This document shows positions 16,906-26,887 of a DNA stretch of 64,000 nt, piece after piece. The translations under genes were made by a program, and so were the position numbers. The first letter of the stretch is position 1. The number at the start of each line of letters is the position of its first letter. The stretch is from Chryseobacterium bernardetii. GTDB taxonomy: Bacteria > Bacteroidota > Bacteroidia > Flavobacteriales > Weeksellaceae. The notes beneath the pieces are model-generated. The model did no database searches and was not told where the DNA came from. It saw only the letters and a list, made by a program, of their open reading frames with translations. The stretch lies in the NCBI RefSeq assembly GCF_003815975.1, contig NZ_CP033932.1, forward strand, positions 248,001 through 312,000. Direction: 5' to 3'.

Positions 16906-17496
16906 TTAATTCGGATTGAACTGAATATTGAAATTCTTTAAATAATCCTCTATTGGTTCCATTCCCATTTCTTTTCTTCTTTCGTTCACAGTTTCAGGAT
17001 TTTCTAATTTATACAATTTACCATTTTCTATTTGTGAACCATATATTTGGGGGTTTCCTTCGTCCATTAAAATCCTATCTTTCATCAATGCGTATTGTTG
17101 TTTAGATAAGTCTCCATTTTTAACCGCTTTTTCTACATAAGGAAAATACTTTATTCTGATTTCTTTAGTACTATGTTGCAGTCCCAACCAGATTGCATCC
17201 ATTTGTTTTTGACCCACCTCCTTTAATGTTGGCATACCACACTTTTCAATAATGCTAATCACTAATTCTTGATTCCTATGGTCTTCTTTAGCGTATTTGA
17301 TGAGTTCATTTGATTTTCTAATCCTTTGGTCACTTTCTAAAACTTCGCTCAAAATTTGATTTTTTTTGCTGCAATCGACTTCAATAATATCTACTGAACC
17401 TACATAGACAAATTTATCCTTATTTATATAAAGGAATATTGATATCATTAAAACAAGAGCGGTTAATATGCTAAATAATATTTTTTTTATTTTCAT
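16906..17496 (-). CDS. DUF6624-like protein with N-terminal membrane anchor
   Basis: The protein is about 196 aa from Met at 17496 (an upstream in-frame Met at 17520 would add eight residues). A single N-terminal hydrophobic helix (ILFSILTALVLMISIFLYI) acts as anchor or signal. The C-terminal half reads KCGMPTLKEVGQKQMDAIWL, then YFPYVEKAVKNGDLSKQQYAL, then DRILMDEGNPQIYGSQI and ERRKEMGMEPIEDYL. This pattern is what I recognise as DUF6624, a family of unknown function. The gene is the only content of the 774-bp segment that split the IS982 transposase, so it arrived as a passenger. Confidence 0.75.
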   Translation of the reverse strand: MKIKKILFSILTALVLMISIFLYINKDKFVYVGSVDIIEVDCSKKNQILSEVLESDQRIRKSNELIKYAKEDHRNQELVISIIEKCGMPTLKEVGQKQMDAIWLGLQHSTKEIRIKYFPYVEKAVKNGDLSKQQYALMKDRILMDEGNPQIYGSQIENGKLYKLENPETVNERRKEMGMEPIEDYLKNFNIQFNPN

Positions 17497-17574
17497 TTCT
17501 ATTTTTGTGTCATATTCCAAAATAGATTGACCATTTTTGGTTAAAAATTAATTGTAAAAATAGAAATTATTTTT

Positions 17575-17597
17575 AAGCGCACGCTCTAAAATATGTA
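17575..17597 (+). repeat. 23-bp direct repeat, right copy
   Basis: This is identical to 16801-16823. Removing one copy plus the intervening segment restores the transposase reading frame exactly (SKIC then KDEQY). The repeat was therefore created by, or used for, the insertion. Confidence 0.9.
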
Positions 17598-17918
17598 AAG
17601 ATGAACAGTATTGTTATCTAAACAGAGGTTTTTGCGCATCACAGCAAATGTCTTTTTATGGCTACAAACTTCATGCGGTTTATTCTGTGAACGGTGTTTT
17701 TCAAAGTATAGATGCTAATATTACCTTGGAAACTCAAACTCCGAAAGAATCAACCCAAAAGATTACAAGCCACAGTTTTGCTTGTTTAAAAAGCACAGAA
17801 AAAGAATTGAAACATTATTCTCTCTGCTATGTGACCAATTTATGATTTTTTTAATATCTAATTTTTGATATTCAACATTTCACAAAAAAAAACCATATTT
17901 GTACTGAATCTAATGACC

Positions 17919-18791
17919 ATGAAAAAAATTATTTCAGGACTGGTAACAACCATTATTTTATCTGGCTGTACTGAAAATAAAACCCCTCAAAACCAATATT
18001 CTCAGGATAAAAAGAATAATACTGCTGAAAATTTCGCGCAGATCAATAAAGGCAAAAATACGATCAGAGAAAGGTTTTCTCCTCCTGAAAATTATCAATG
18101 GCAGGAAGAAGAACCTGCTTCATTCGGATATTTCATTGAAAACTTTAAATTGAAACCGTATGGAAGCCAGATTTTGAGATATGATAATTCCCCTATTTCT
18201 ACACAAAATCTTCATGAAGCTGTTTTTGATATTGATACCGGAAATAAAGATCTCCAGCAGTGTGCGGATGCTGTAATCAGGCTAAGAGCTGAATATTTGT
18301 ACAAAATAAAAAAAACGGATGATATTAAGTTTCATTTCACCAGTGGTCATCTTCTCAGTTGGAATGATTATAAGAACGGAACCAGAGCTTTTGTTAATGG
18401 TAGTGCTGTAAGCTTCAGAAAAACGGCAGGTGATGATGATTCTTATCAGAATTTCAGGAATTATCTGGACCTTATCTTTAATTATGCGGGAACTATTTCA
18501 CTTAATAAGGAAACTTCGCCTGTTCTGAAAAAGTCAGATTTAAAGACCGGTGACATATTAATTACTCCAGGCAGTCCGGGACATGTAGTTTTTATTGCCG
18601 GGGTCTGTAAGAATAAAGAAGGGAAAAAACTATTTTTATTGAGTGAGGGATTCACGCCTGCCCAATCTATACACTTATTATCCAATCCTTTTCAGAAAAA
18701 TATCTCGCCATGGTATGACCTTGATGTGGATAATGCTGAGACCAAAACGGCGCGGTATATTTTCAAACCGACAAATTTCAGAAGCTTTTAA
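17919..18791 (+). CDS. DUF4846 lipoprotein
   Basis: The start is taken at the second of two close ATGs (17913 and 17919). This gives a lipoprotein signal MKKIISGLVTTIILSGC with a lipobox Cys17. The body matches the DUF4846 pattern: YQWQEEEPASFGYFIENFKL, then CADAVIRLRAEYLYKIKK, then FHFTSGHLLSWNDYKNG. A cysteine-peptidase-like closing block follows, DLKTGDILITPGSPGHVVFIAG with the conserved GD and GH. DUF4846 is of unknown function, and the GD...GHV arrangement recalls NlpC/P60-like folds. It is anchored in the periplasm or outer membrane. The longer reading to 17865 would add a non-signal N terminus and is rejected. Confidence 0.85.
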   Translation: MKKIISGLVTTIILSGCTENKTPQNQYSQDKKNNTAENFAQINKGKNTIRERFSPPENYQWQEEEPASFGYFIENFKLKPYGSQILRYDNSPISTQNLHEAVFDIDTGNKDLQQCADAVIRLRAEYLYKIKKTDDIKFHFTSGHLLSWNDYKNGTRAFVNGSAVSFRKTAGDDDSYQNFRNYLDLIFNYAGTISLNKETSPVLKKSDLKTGDILITPGSPGHVVFIAGVCKNKEGKKLFLLSEGFTPAQSIHLLSNPFQKNISPWYDLDVDNAETKTARYIFKPTNFRSF

Positions 18792-18874
18792 TTATATATA
18801 TTCAAAACTATTGAAAAGTTACTACGATAATCTGAACTTGTTTTTGTAAATTTGTGTTCGAAATTTTTTACTAG

Positions 18875-19861
18875 ATGAAAGAGAGTGCTGTAAAAAAGAT
18901 TGCAGTTCTTACTTCAGGAGGAGACTCTCCAGGTATGAATGCAGCATTAAGAGCGGTAGTAAGAACCGCTAATTACTATAATATTGAATGCTATGGGGTA
19001 AGGGAAGGCTACAATGGCCTTATCAGTAATGACTTCCTGAAAATGGGGGCCCGCTCCGTAAAAAATATAATCAACCAGGGTGGAACAATTCTAAAGTCTG
19101 CCAGATCTGCTGAGTTCAGAACCAAAGAAGGCCGTCAGAAAGCTTATGATAACTGCGTAAAGCTGGGTATCGACGGATTGGTATGTATTGGTGGAGACGG
19201 AACTTTTACCGGCGCCAAGATCTTCAATGAAGAATTTGGAATCAGAGTAATTGGTATTCCGGGAACTATCGATAATGATATTTTCGGGACAGACAATACC
19301 ATCGGATACGACACTGCGCTGAATACTGCTATGGAAGCAATTGACAAAATCCGTGATACGGCAACTTCCCACAACAGAGTTTTCTTTGTAGAGGTGATGG
19401 GGCGTGATGCCGGTTTTATCGCTTTAAACAGTGGCCTGGCAACAGGGGCCCTGGATATCCTGATTCCTGAAAAGAAAGATAGCTTACAGGATCTTTTCAC
19501 AAATTTCAGGAAAGCTGAAAAAACAGGTAAGGCATCCAGTATTGTAGTGGTAGCCGAAGGTGAAAAGTTGGGAAGTATTTATGATATTGCCAACAGTACA
19601 AAAGAGGAGTTTCCTGAATATGATATCCGTATTGCAGTTTTAGGACATATCCAGCGAGGCGGCTCTCCGAGTTGTGCAGACAGAGTGCTGGCCAGCAGAC
19701 TTGGATATGGTGCTGTAGTAGGATTAATGGACGGACAGAGCAATGTAATGGCAGGAATGCGCTCCAACGATGTAGTATACACGCCTATTGAAGAAGCCAT
19801 TAAAAAACATAACGAAATTAACAAGGACTTAATGTTGATTTCTGAAATTTTAGCAATCTAA
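18875..19861 (+). CDS. pfkA: ATP-dependent 6-phosphofructokinase
   Basis: This enzyme phosphorylates fructose-6-phosphate to fructose-1,6-bisphosphate, the committed step of glycolysis. The 328-aa protein carries the ATP site AVLTSGGDSPGMNAALRAVVR and GGDGTFTGAKIF. The catalytic IPGTIDNDIFGTDNTIGYDTAL (Asp base) and the F6P-binding VEVMGRDAGFIALNSGLA are present, and the C-terminal GHIQRGGSPSCADRVLASRLG is intact. Length matches the bacterial ATP-PFK (about 320 aa). A TAAATTTG -7 element lies at 18847-18854. gap starts 33 bases downstream, forming a glycolytic operon. Confidence 0.97.
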   Translation: MKESAVKKIAVLTSGGDSPGMNAALRAVVRTANYYNIECYGVREGYNGLISNDFLKMGARSVKNIINQGGTILKSARSAEFRTKEGRQKAYDNCVKLGIDGLVCIGGDGTFTGAKIFNEEFGIRVIGIPGTIDNDIFGTDNTIGYDTALNTAMEAIDKIRDTATSHNRVFFVEVMGRDAGFIALNSGLATGALDILIPEKKDSLQDLFTNFRKAEKTGKASSIVVVAEGEKLGSIYDIANSTKEEFPEYDIRIAVLGHIQRGGSPSCADRVLASRLGYGAVVGLMDGQSNVMAGMRSNDVVYTPIEEAIKKHNEINKDLMLISEILAI

Positions 19862-20899
<1,038 letters not shown>

Positions 20900-20927
20900 T
20901 AAGTAGCGATAAGCAATGAGTAATATA

Positions 20928-20955
20928 AAACCTTCCCATCGGGAAGGTTTTTTTT
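20928..20955. terminator. Bidirectional terminator between gap and the 135-aa ORF
   Basis: A ten-bp stem aaaccttccc / gggaaggttt with a 3-base loop and a T run serves gap. Flanking A/T on the other side lets it also serve the convergent gene ending at 20954. Confidence 0.85.
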
Positions 20956-21340
20956 ATACAGGACAAACTGCTCCAATACCTCTCTGAAGAAAATACTTAA
21001 TAATTATTTTTACTAAAGATTTAACGAAAACACCCAAAGGAATAATTTGTCCTATAGCTTCTAAAATAAAATCAATTATTTTACTAAAAACACTATCTTC
21101 CCTTACAAGGGAACAAAATATCTCTTTCAACTTCCTCCACAATCCCTGTAAATTAATACTTTCAACTGTTAATGTGGTAAAATGCATATTACTTATTAAA
21201 AATTCTTCTGCTTGCTCTTCTGTATATGAAATATAAAGTTGAGCTAATGCATTTTGGGCATCTTGTTCTGTAACCTCTCCTTCACCTAATCCTTCTGTAA
21301 GAATCTCATTTGAATAAATAGAGAGATCAACTAATTTCAT
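20954..21340 (-). CDS. Small orphan protein with hydrophobic C terminus
   Basis: I do not recognise a family. From Met at 21340 the protein is 128 aa (an upstream Met at 21361 adds seven). The N-terminal half is acidic (EGLGEGEVTEQDAQNALAQL, SYTEEQAEEF). The C-terminal half is hydrophobic and basic (SKIIDFILEAIGQIIPLGVF, VKSLVKIIIKYFLQ) and ends RGIGAVCPV. An acidic leader with a helical amphipathic tail and a Gly-rich terminus resembles small membrane-active peptides or bacteriocin-like precursors. That is only an impression, and no processing or export genes adjoin it. It is flanked by a shared terminator and 165 bases of non-coding DNA. Confidence 0.6.
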   Translation of the reverse strand: MKLVDLSIYSNEILTEGLGEGEVTEQDAQNALAQLYISYTEEQAEEFLISNMHFTTLTVESINLQGLWRKLKEIFCSLVREDSVFSKIIDFILEAIGQIIPLGVFVKSLVKIIIKYFLQRGIGAVCPV

Positions 21341-21526
21341 ATTTTCATTTTTTATTAACATAACTTAAAGTTTTAATGGTTATTACAAATTTTCAAAAAC
21401 AATCAAAATGAAACAATTACCCTTTTGTGTGATTTATAGCTACAAATAGTATATCAATTAGACTGACAAATCTCACCACAAAACTTCAGCATAAAACTTG
21501 TACTTTTATAGATAAAGGAACGAATA

Positions 21527-22711
21527 ATGATACAGCCACGGTTTAAAGATGCTCCACATTTCAGAAACTTTTGGGAAAACGGCAACGGAAAACAATTAAT
21601 TGAGTTTTCAGATGCTGAAGTGAGTTTTAAAGATTTCGAAAAATATGCTCCTTTCTTTTACCATGTAGATGAAACCGGAGACGAAGTGGTAAAAGAAGTT
21701 TATTTCACTAAAAAATTTCATGAAGCATCAAGGGAAATTGAAGGCTATATCCGAAATGGGATTTCTGAAAATGATAACATTCCTGAAAGTGTAAAAAAAA
21801 TGTTCACCCAAACCCAACAAGTCCCTGACTGGCTGGATTATAGTTTATTAAAAAGCGGCGCCGAACTCTGCATGAGAAGCAATCTTGATTCTTTAATTTC
21901 TTTAAGAGATTACTGTTTGATTGGAGGATATGATTATGCTTACCTCAACAAACCACTGATCGTTACAGAAGCTTTGAAAAAAGGTGCTGTAAAACGTCTT
22001 TCTGAAACCTTAGATTTCTGGGTGAATGTTACCCGTTACAATGCATTGGAGGTTCATGCTAAAGGATATGAATTTGCTATAAAGACCCGTTTGATTCATT
22101 CTTACGCAAGACTGTCGATCAAAAAGCATTACAGAGAATGGGATACCGAAAACTGGGGTGAACCCATTAATTCCTGGGATATGATGGCTACTTACATTGG
22201 TTTTAGTTTAGTTTTTCTTCACAGTCTTCAAAAACTGGGAAATACTTTTTCTATTGAAGAGGAACAGGGAATTTTTCACCTGTGGAAATATGTAGGATAT
22301 CTTCTTGGCATCCCTCAACAGCTTCTTCCTGATGATAAAAAGCAAGCTACAGAATATTTTTATTTATGGACTTCCATTCAGCCGCCATCTGATAAAGATT
22401 CTGTTTTACTGGCCCATTCTTTATTGGATGAATCTCTGGAAAATCCAATTCTAAAATTTGAGTTTCAAAGAAAAAATCTGAGATATCTGCATATCTGCTG
22501 TACATGGTTTCTGCTGGACGATGAAGTCTGCAAAAGGCTTCAGATTCCGGAAGTTTCTAACAAGATGTTATTTCCAAAATCAAAAATACTTTTCAATAGG
22601 ATTTATGATCGTCTTGTAAGCCGGGATTCCAGGATAAAGAGAGGAAATAAAGATCAGATGAAGGTATTGAAAGATTATCTGAATATTACTGAGAATTCAA
22701 ATTTTCATTAA
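21527..22711 (+). CDS. MpaB/DUF2236-family oxygenase-like protein
   Basis: The 394-aa protein shows the DUF2236 pattern also found in latex-clearing protein Lcp and fungal MpaB. The block RDYCLIGGYDYAYLNKPLIV is followed by RLSETLDFWVNVTRYNALEV and KTRLIHSYARLSIKKH. The R..H segment corresponds to the heme/proton region of that family. NSWDMMATYIGFSLVFLHSL follows. No signal peptide is present. The family is often a heme-b oxygenase, but the substrate here is unknown. The gene stands alone in its operon between two opposite-strand genes. Confidence 0.8.
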   Translation: MIQPRFKDAPHFRNFWENGNGKQLIEFSDAEVSFKDFEKYAPFFYHVDETGDEVVKEVYFTKKFHEASREIEGYIRNGISENDNIPESVKKMFTQTQQVPDWLDYSLLKSGAELCMRSNLDSLISLRDYCLIGGYDYAYLNKPLIVTEALKKGAVKRLSETLDFWVNVTRYNALEVHAKGYEFAIKTRLIHSYARLSIKKHYREWDTENWGEPINSWDMMATYIGFSLVFLHSLQKLGNTFSIEEEQGIFHLWKYVGYLLGIPQQLLPDDKKQATEYFYLWTSIQPPSDKDSVLLAHSLLDESLENPILKFEFQRKNLRYLHICCTWFLLDDEVCKRLQIPEVSNKMLFPKSKILFNRIYDRLVSRDSRIKRGNKDQMKVLKDYLNITENSNFH

Positions 22712-22735
22712 ACCATCTTTTAAGGGAAAGGAAAG

Positions 22736-23950
22736 TTACATTTGTTCATCGCCCTTAAAATTATCCGAAGGAAATTTTCTGTTTCTGAAATTCCAGATCA
22801 GATACAGTAAAAACAAAATAAACCAGACACCAAGGACTGCACTGATGAAAAATCCTACGATAGAAGGATGAAGATAATTCGGTTTGTAAAACAGACGATC
22901 AAGGGTTGCAAATTTATCTTTTAACTCTTTTCTTTCATGAGTATTTCGTATCCCATTCAGAGGTTCCAGTTTGTGATCCCGGTAGTAAAAGACATCTTTA
23001 GTAAGGTCTTTAGGGACTATTTGCGATTCTATATTATATTTTTTTAAAAGTACATCCAATCTCTGAAATGAGCCAAGTAATGAGTCCTGACCATATTTGT
23101 AAAGCAAATTGTATCTTTTAACGGCATTTTGATACTGCTGTTTCTGTTCAGGGATTTTATGCAATGGGAAAAACAAAAACTTATTTTCAAGAAAAATACA
23201 CATTTTCACGTCATATTGAGGATGTACCTCTTCTCCTTTGAATATAATTTCGGTACTGTCTGCTATCTCTTTTTTAGAAATAATCCTTTTTTCCAGTTCT
23301 TTATCATCAAGCCCAAGAAGATCAAGTACTAATTTCGTTTTTTTACTTATTTTTTTATGATCAGTGCTTAACATTTTTAATGTATCAATACTGTAATAAA
23401 TGGATTCTGTTGAATAATATTCTTTATTACCCGGATCGTAGTAGAGTGTATCTTTCTGTTCAACCACTGGATAAGGTTTGGGATATAAAACATTTTCCGG
23501 ATTAAACAGTTTCTCTGAACTGTAAGAAGTATAGTTATATAAAAAAGGCTGTAAGACATTCAACAACGTTTTATCTTTATTAAGATCCTTTTCAGGCAAT
23601 TCAGTTCGTAGTTTTGCATTGAGGCCGAAACTATAACTGATGAAAAAAGTCAGAGAGAAAAAGGAAACTAATAATAGGATAAAGCCAATTCCCAAAGTTT
23701 TTGAAAGCCCATTCCTTTTTTGGGAATGATTTCTGAGGAGAAAAATAATAAAGAAGAACAAGAAAAGGCCAGATATGAAAAAGTGAGAAATGGAAACATC
23801 ATCGTAAAACTTGAACCTGTAAAATTCTGTATAAATATTGATTTTTTTAAGCCCTTCAAACTTTATATAGCCATAAATAAAGTAAGCCAGGTGTATCACA
23901 GCTAATACAGCAAAAGACTTAATGAGAAATAGTTTTAATTTTCTGTCCAT
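22736..23950 (-). CDS. Multi-pass hypothetical membrane protein (404 aa)
   Basis: No family is recognised. There are three N-terminal hydrophobic helices (about residues 10-27, 55-71 and 84-109) and one near the C terminus (about 362-388, VGFFISAVLGVWFILFLLYLIW). Between them lies a large hydrophilic periplasmic domain rich in Lys, Asp and Tyr (for example LLGLDDKELEKRIISKKEIA and VHPQYDVKMCIFLENKFLFF). The stop codon is 24 bases from the convergent oxygenase gene. The function is unknown. Confidence 0.75.
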   Translation of the reverse strand: MDRKLKLFLIKSFAVLAVIHLAYFIYGYIKFEGLKKINIYTEFYRFKFYDDVSISHFFISGLFLFFFIIFLLRNHSQKRNGLSKTLGIGFILLLVSFFSLTFFISYSFGLNAKLRTELPEKDLNKDKTLLNVLQPFLYNYTSYSSEKLFNPENVLYPKPYPVVEQKDTLYYDPGNKEYYSTESIYYSIDTLKMLSTDHKKISKKTKLVLDLLGLDDKELEKRIISKKEIADSTEIIFKGEEVHPQYDVKMCIFLENKFLFFPLHKIPEQKQQYQNAVKRYNLLYKYGQDSLLGSFQRLDVLLKKYNIESQIVPKDLTKDVFYYRDHKLEPLNGIRNTHERKELKDKFATLDRLFYKPNYLHPSIVGFFISAVLGVWFILFLLYLIWNFRNRKFPSDNFKGDEQM

Positions 23951-24318
23951 AGAATGATCTTAAAAAACAATGTTTTAAGATAAGCATTTATATTGTATGA
24001 ATAAAACCTTGATTGCCCTCACCAGCATAAAAATATTATGTAGTACAAAAAAGCAGGCTGGCTCAATAAATTGTAGAGGTTATAATAACTGTTCAATATT
24101 CACTTCCTGTCTCCGGCTTTCAGCTTCCAGTTACAACTTCTGTGTCTTAAATTTATTTTTCCAACAGTTTCGATACCACATTCTGCATCTGCTTCGTTAT
24201 GAATAACATCTGTCTCAAAATTTTATCATTTTTTAACTTCAAAAACCGGTTCCAGAGATAAATAATATTAGTTTTTGATGGAGAAATTATGTATTTTTGA
24301 GAAATTATTTTAATAGAG
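23951..24318. other. Non-coding gap upstream of recA
   Basis: The 368 bases hold no convincing gene. Short ORFs here lack protein-like composition. The last part contains TATTTTTG at 24292-24299, a -7 type element about 20 bases before recA, and is the likely recA promoter. No LexA-like palindrome was recognised. Confidence 0.5.
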
Positions 24319-25320
24319 ATGAGTAACATTGATGATAAGAAAAAAGCACTTGCGTTGGTGCTTGACAAACTAGATAAAACATACGGAAAGGGAACGGTTA
24401 TGACTTTAGGCGATGAGTCTATAGACAACACAGTAGAAGTTATTCCTTCCGGATCTTTAGGATTAGATATCGCATTAGGTATAGGAGGATATCCAAAAGG
24501 AAGAATCATTGAAATATATGGTCCTGAATCTTCAGGTAAAACAACATTAACACTTCACGCTATTGCTGAAGCTCAGAAAGCAGGTGGTATCGCAGCATTC
24601 ATTGATGCAGAGCACGCTTTCGACAGAACGTATGCCGCAAAATTAGGAATTGATTTAGAAAACCTTATCATTTCTCAACCGGACAACGGAGAACAGGCAT
24701 TAGAAATTGCTGATAACCTGATCCGTTCAGGAGCAATTGACATTGTTGTTATTGACTCGGTTGCGGCTCTTACTCCAAAAGCGGAGATTGAAGGAGAAAT
24801 GGGAGATTCTAAAATGGGTCTTCACGCAAGATTAATGTCTCAGGCATTAAGAAAATTAACCGCTACTATTTCAAGAACGAAGTGTACTGTAATCTTCATT
24901 AACCAGTTAAGAGAAAAAATCGGTGTAATGTTCGGTAACCCGGAAACAACTACCGGTGGTAACGCTCTTAAATTTTATGCTTCTGTAAGAATTGATATCA
25001 GAAAAGCAAGTGCACCCATCAAACAAGGTGACGAAGCTATCGGAAGCCGTGTGAAAGTAAAGATTGTAAAAAACAAAGTAGCTCCACCTTTCAAACAGGC
25101 AGAATTTGATATTATGTATGGTGAAGGAGTTTCTAAAGTTGGGGAAATCCTTGATACTGCAGTTGATATGGGAATTGTAAAGAAAAGCGGTTCTTGGTTC
25201 AGCTACGAAGAGACTAAACTTGGCCAGGGACGTGATGCTGTAAAAGATGTTTTAAGAGACAATCCTGATCTTGCCGAAGAATTAGAGAACAAGATCAAAG
25301 AAGAGTTGAAAAACAAATAA
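24319..25320 (+). CDS. recA: Recombinase RecA
   Basis: RecA drives strand exchange in homologous recombination and activates SOS. The 333-aa protein has Walker [20 protein letters not shown], Walker [13 protein letters not shown], the L1 region [20 protein letters not shown] and L2 [19 protein letters not shown]. The C-terminal tail is short and acidic-basic ([13 protein letters not shown]). Length is slightly short compared with E. coli (353 aa), which is normal for Bacteroidota. It is monocistronic with its own terminator. Confidence 0.98.
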   Translation: MSNIDDKKKALALVLDKLDKTYGKGTVMTLGDESIDNTVEVIPSGSLGLDIALGIGGYPKGRIIEIYGPESSGKTTLTLHAIAEAQKAGGIAAFIDAEHAFDRTYAAKLGIDLENLIISQPDNGEQALEIADNLIRSGAIDIVVIDSVAALTPKAEIEGEMGDSKMGLHARLMSQALRKLTATISRTKCTVIFINQLREKIGVMFGNPETTTGGNALKFYASVRIDIRKASAPIKQGDEAIGSRVKVKIVKNKVAPPFKQAEFDIMYGEGVSKVGEILDTAVDMGIVKKSGSWFSYEETKLGQGRDAVKDVLRDNPDLAEELENKIKEELKNK

Positions 25321-25340
25321 GCTTTTTAAAAATAGAATCA

Positions 25341-25370
25341 AAAGACAGCCTTTCTGGCTGTCTTTTCTTT
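25341..25370 (+). terminator. recA terminator
   Basis: A ten-bp perfect stem aaagacagcc / ggctgtcttt with loop tttct is followed by T-rich sequence. It sits 20 bases after the recA stop codon and also closes the convergent lanthipeptide operon. Confidence 0.88.
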
Positions 25371-25386
25371 TTTAATAATGATATTC

Positions 25387-26877
25387 CTACAATGTTTCTG
25401 TTGGGATATAATATGCCTGTAATTCTGAATAAAATGAATTTTTCGGCTCATTGTGAACAAAAGAATTATGAATCAAAGAAATATGATTTTCTCTTTCATC
25501 TTCAAACCTGTAAAATTTATTTATATTGATATTAAATAAATCATCATCAAGCACTTTAAGAAACTGCTCCATAAAAATAAGATCAACAGTATAGATTTCC
25601 TCACAAGCTAACCTTTCGTTATAAAATTGAGAATCATTCACTAAGGAAAATAGATCTTTCTTTTTAAATATATATTGAACGGGAAATTCTAATCTAAGCT
25701 TCTCTGAACTATGAGTATACTCCTCAATTGGAACCTCAATCCCCTCCTTTGTTATTTTTATTATTTTATTATCAAATGTTGAAAACAACAGAATAGCATC
25801 AAACTTAAAAAATTTTGATAAATACCTTGTCTGAACAGTGTACAATTTAAAAATATAATCATTTGTGGCCTCACAGAAAAGCAAAACTTCTACTGATGAG
25901 AAATCTATTCTTTTTTTATTTAGCTCCTTTCTTTTATCCAGGATTAAATCCACTACAGGTAAACTACAGTTCTCTTTTGAAATTGCAGAAAAATCATCAT
26001 ACCAAGGAAAATATGTTAAATATTTCCCTTTTTGAAAAATTTCAGCAGTATTATTTTCAGGGGATCCTGTATAATGCAATATTGCATTCTTTTTCCAATC
26101 ATCCAGCGTACTGTTTATCCAAGAAAAGTGCAGTTCTTCGCGGACCTCTACTTTTTTATCTTTGAGCCAAAGATTCCATAACAATCCCCACATATCAGAT
26201 AACCATGGATCTATAGGCTTAACTTTTTGTCTTGAAACTTTATGAATTTCATACTCAGATTCCCATTTCTCATGATTTATCTTCTGAATAACAGTATAAA
26301 GTTTTTCTGAATCAGATTCAAGTTTTTCCCAAAAGCCTGCATCAACAGATTTCAACATATATTGTGCCCCACCTACTTCTCTATCGTTCCTAATAACCAT
26401 TTCCACATCAATTCCTACTACATCAGCCATTTCTTCCAGGGCTTCCATCCCTGCATTCTCAATAATTGTATGAACTCCGGTATAATCTCTTGTATCTGAA
26501 ACATAGCATACTGAAGAATGGATCAGATAATCTAAATTGTCAATTTTTCTGCTGAAAATAATATCTGAATCATGATAAAACACACATTCTTTATTGAGAT
26601 ATGTAAACTCCTGCCAATGTTGTTTTAAAATATTGGGTCTTATAGACGAGAGATATTTTTTACTTTTTCTAGTATCAGGATAGAAGAATATTAATGCATT
26701 CCCCTTCTCATTTTCTTTAAACAATAAAGCATCGTTACTAATACCCTTATCTTGGTCATATCCAATAATTACATGAATATGATCACATGAAATTCCCAGT
26801 CTATTAAAGTTTAAAAGCTGAATTTCAAGCTGCCACAGAAAATATTTCTCATCAGGTTGAGCCGATAAGTATATCAT
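25387..26877 (-). CDS. Glycosyltransferase-like protein of the lanthipeptide cluster
   Basis: The 496-aa cytosolic protein has a GT-A-like N-terminal half. It opens MIYLSAQPDEKYFLWQLEIQ. A metal-binding DxD motif sits in YHDSDIIF (Asp103/Asp105). Then comes GGAQYMLKSVDAGFWEKLE, the acceptor-side pattern of hexosyltransferase-like folds, and a closing block WKKNAILHYTG. The C-terminal 200 residues match nothing I know. It is the last gene of the minus-strand lanthipeptide operon, 10 bases after the HExxH gene. Glycosylation of the peptide or of an intermediate is inferred from position and fold only. Confidence 0.6.
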   Translation of the reverse strand: MIYLSAQPDEKYFLWQLEIQLLNFNRLGISCDHIHVIIGYDQDKGISNDALLFKENEKGNALIFFYPDTRKSKKYLSSIRPNILKQHWQEFTYLNKECVFYHDSDIIFSRKIDNLDYLIHSSVCYVSDTRDYTGVHTIIENAGMEALEEMADVVGIDVEMVIRNDREVGGAQYMLKSVDAGFWEKLESDSEKLYTVIQKINHEKWESEYEIHKVSRQKVKPIDPWLSDMWGLLWNLWLKDKKVEVREELHFSWINSTLDDWKKNAILHYTGSPENNTAEIFQKGKYLTYFPWYDDFSAISKENCSLPVVDLILDKRKELNKKRIDFSSVEVLLFCEATNDYIFKLYTVQTRYLSKFFKFDAILLFSTFDNKIIKITKEGIEVPIEEYTHSSEKLRLEFPVQYIFKKKDLFSLVNDSQFYNERLACEEIYTVDLIFMEQFLKVLDDDLFNININKFYRFEDERENHISLIHNSFVHNEPKNSFYSELQAYYIPTETL

Positions 26878-26887
26878 TATAATTTTT

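Larger units (their letters stand above)
16370..17860 (+). mobile_element. Degenerate IS982-type insertion sequence, interrupted
   Basis: The segment begins with acccgttgtgcattatgaat, a plausible IS982-type end. It contains a transposase broken in three ways (see pseudogene) and ends after transposase C-terminal sequence near 17860. A clear right inverted repeat was not found, so the right boundary is approximate. A 774-bp foreign segment lies inside. The element is certainly inactive. Confidence 0.7.
16454..17869 (+). pseudogene. IS982-family transposase, nonfunctional
   Basis: Fragments in order are as follows. MNNLITNYERILEVLREI to VLTAE (16454-16591) is followed by an in-frame TAA at 16592-16594, where intact copies of this transposase type appear to have Tyr. 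MGIDSENHLFRQLPGLI continues to ARSKIC (to 16821). After the inserted segment, reading resumes as KDEQYCYLNRGFCASQQMSF and YKLHAVYSVNGVFQSID (17598-17712). An internal deletion plus frameshift leads to C-terminal RKRIETLFSLLCDQFMI in another frame. The order and motifs match IS982-type DDE transposases. The nonsense, insertion and deletion changes make repair by a single reversion impossible. Confidence 0.85.

Noticed and set aside
16824..17574. Integron gene cassette
   Set aside because: No attC site with the usual core motifs, no integron integrase, and 23-bp flanking repeats are not an integron trait.
19144..19500. 118-codon minus-strand frame opposite pfkA
   Set aside because: Shadow of an intact conserved enzyme.
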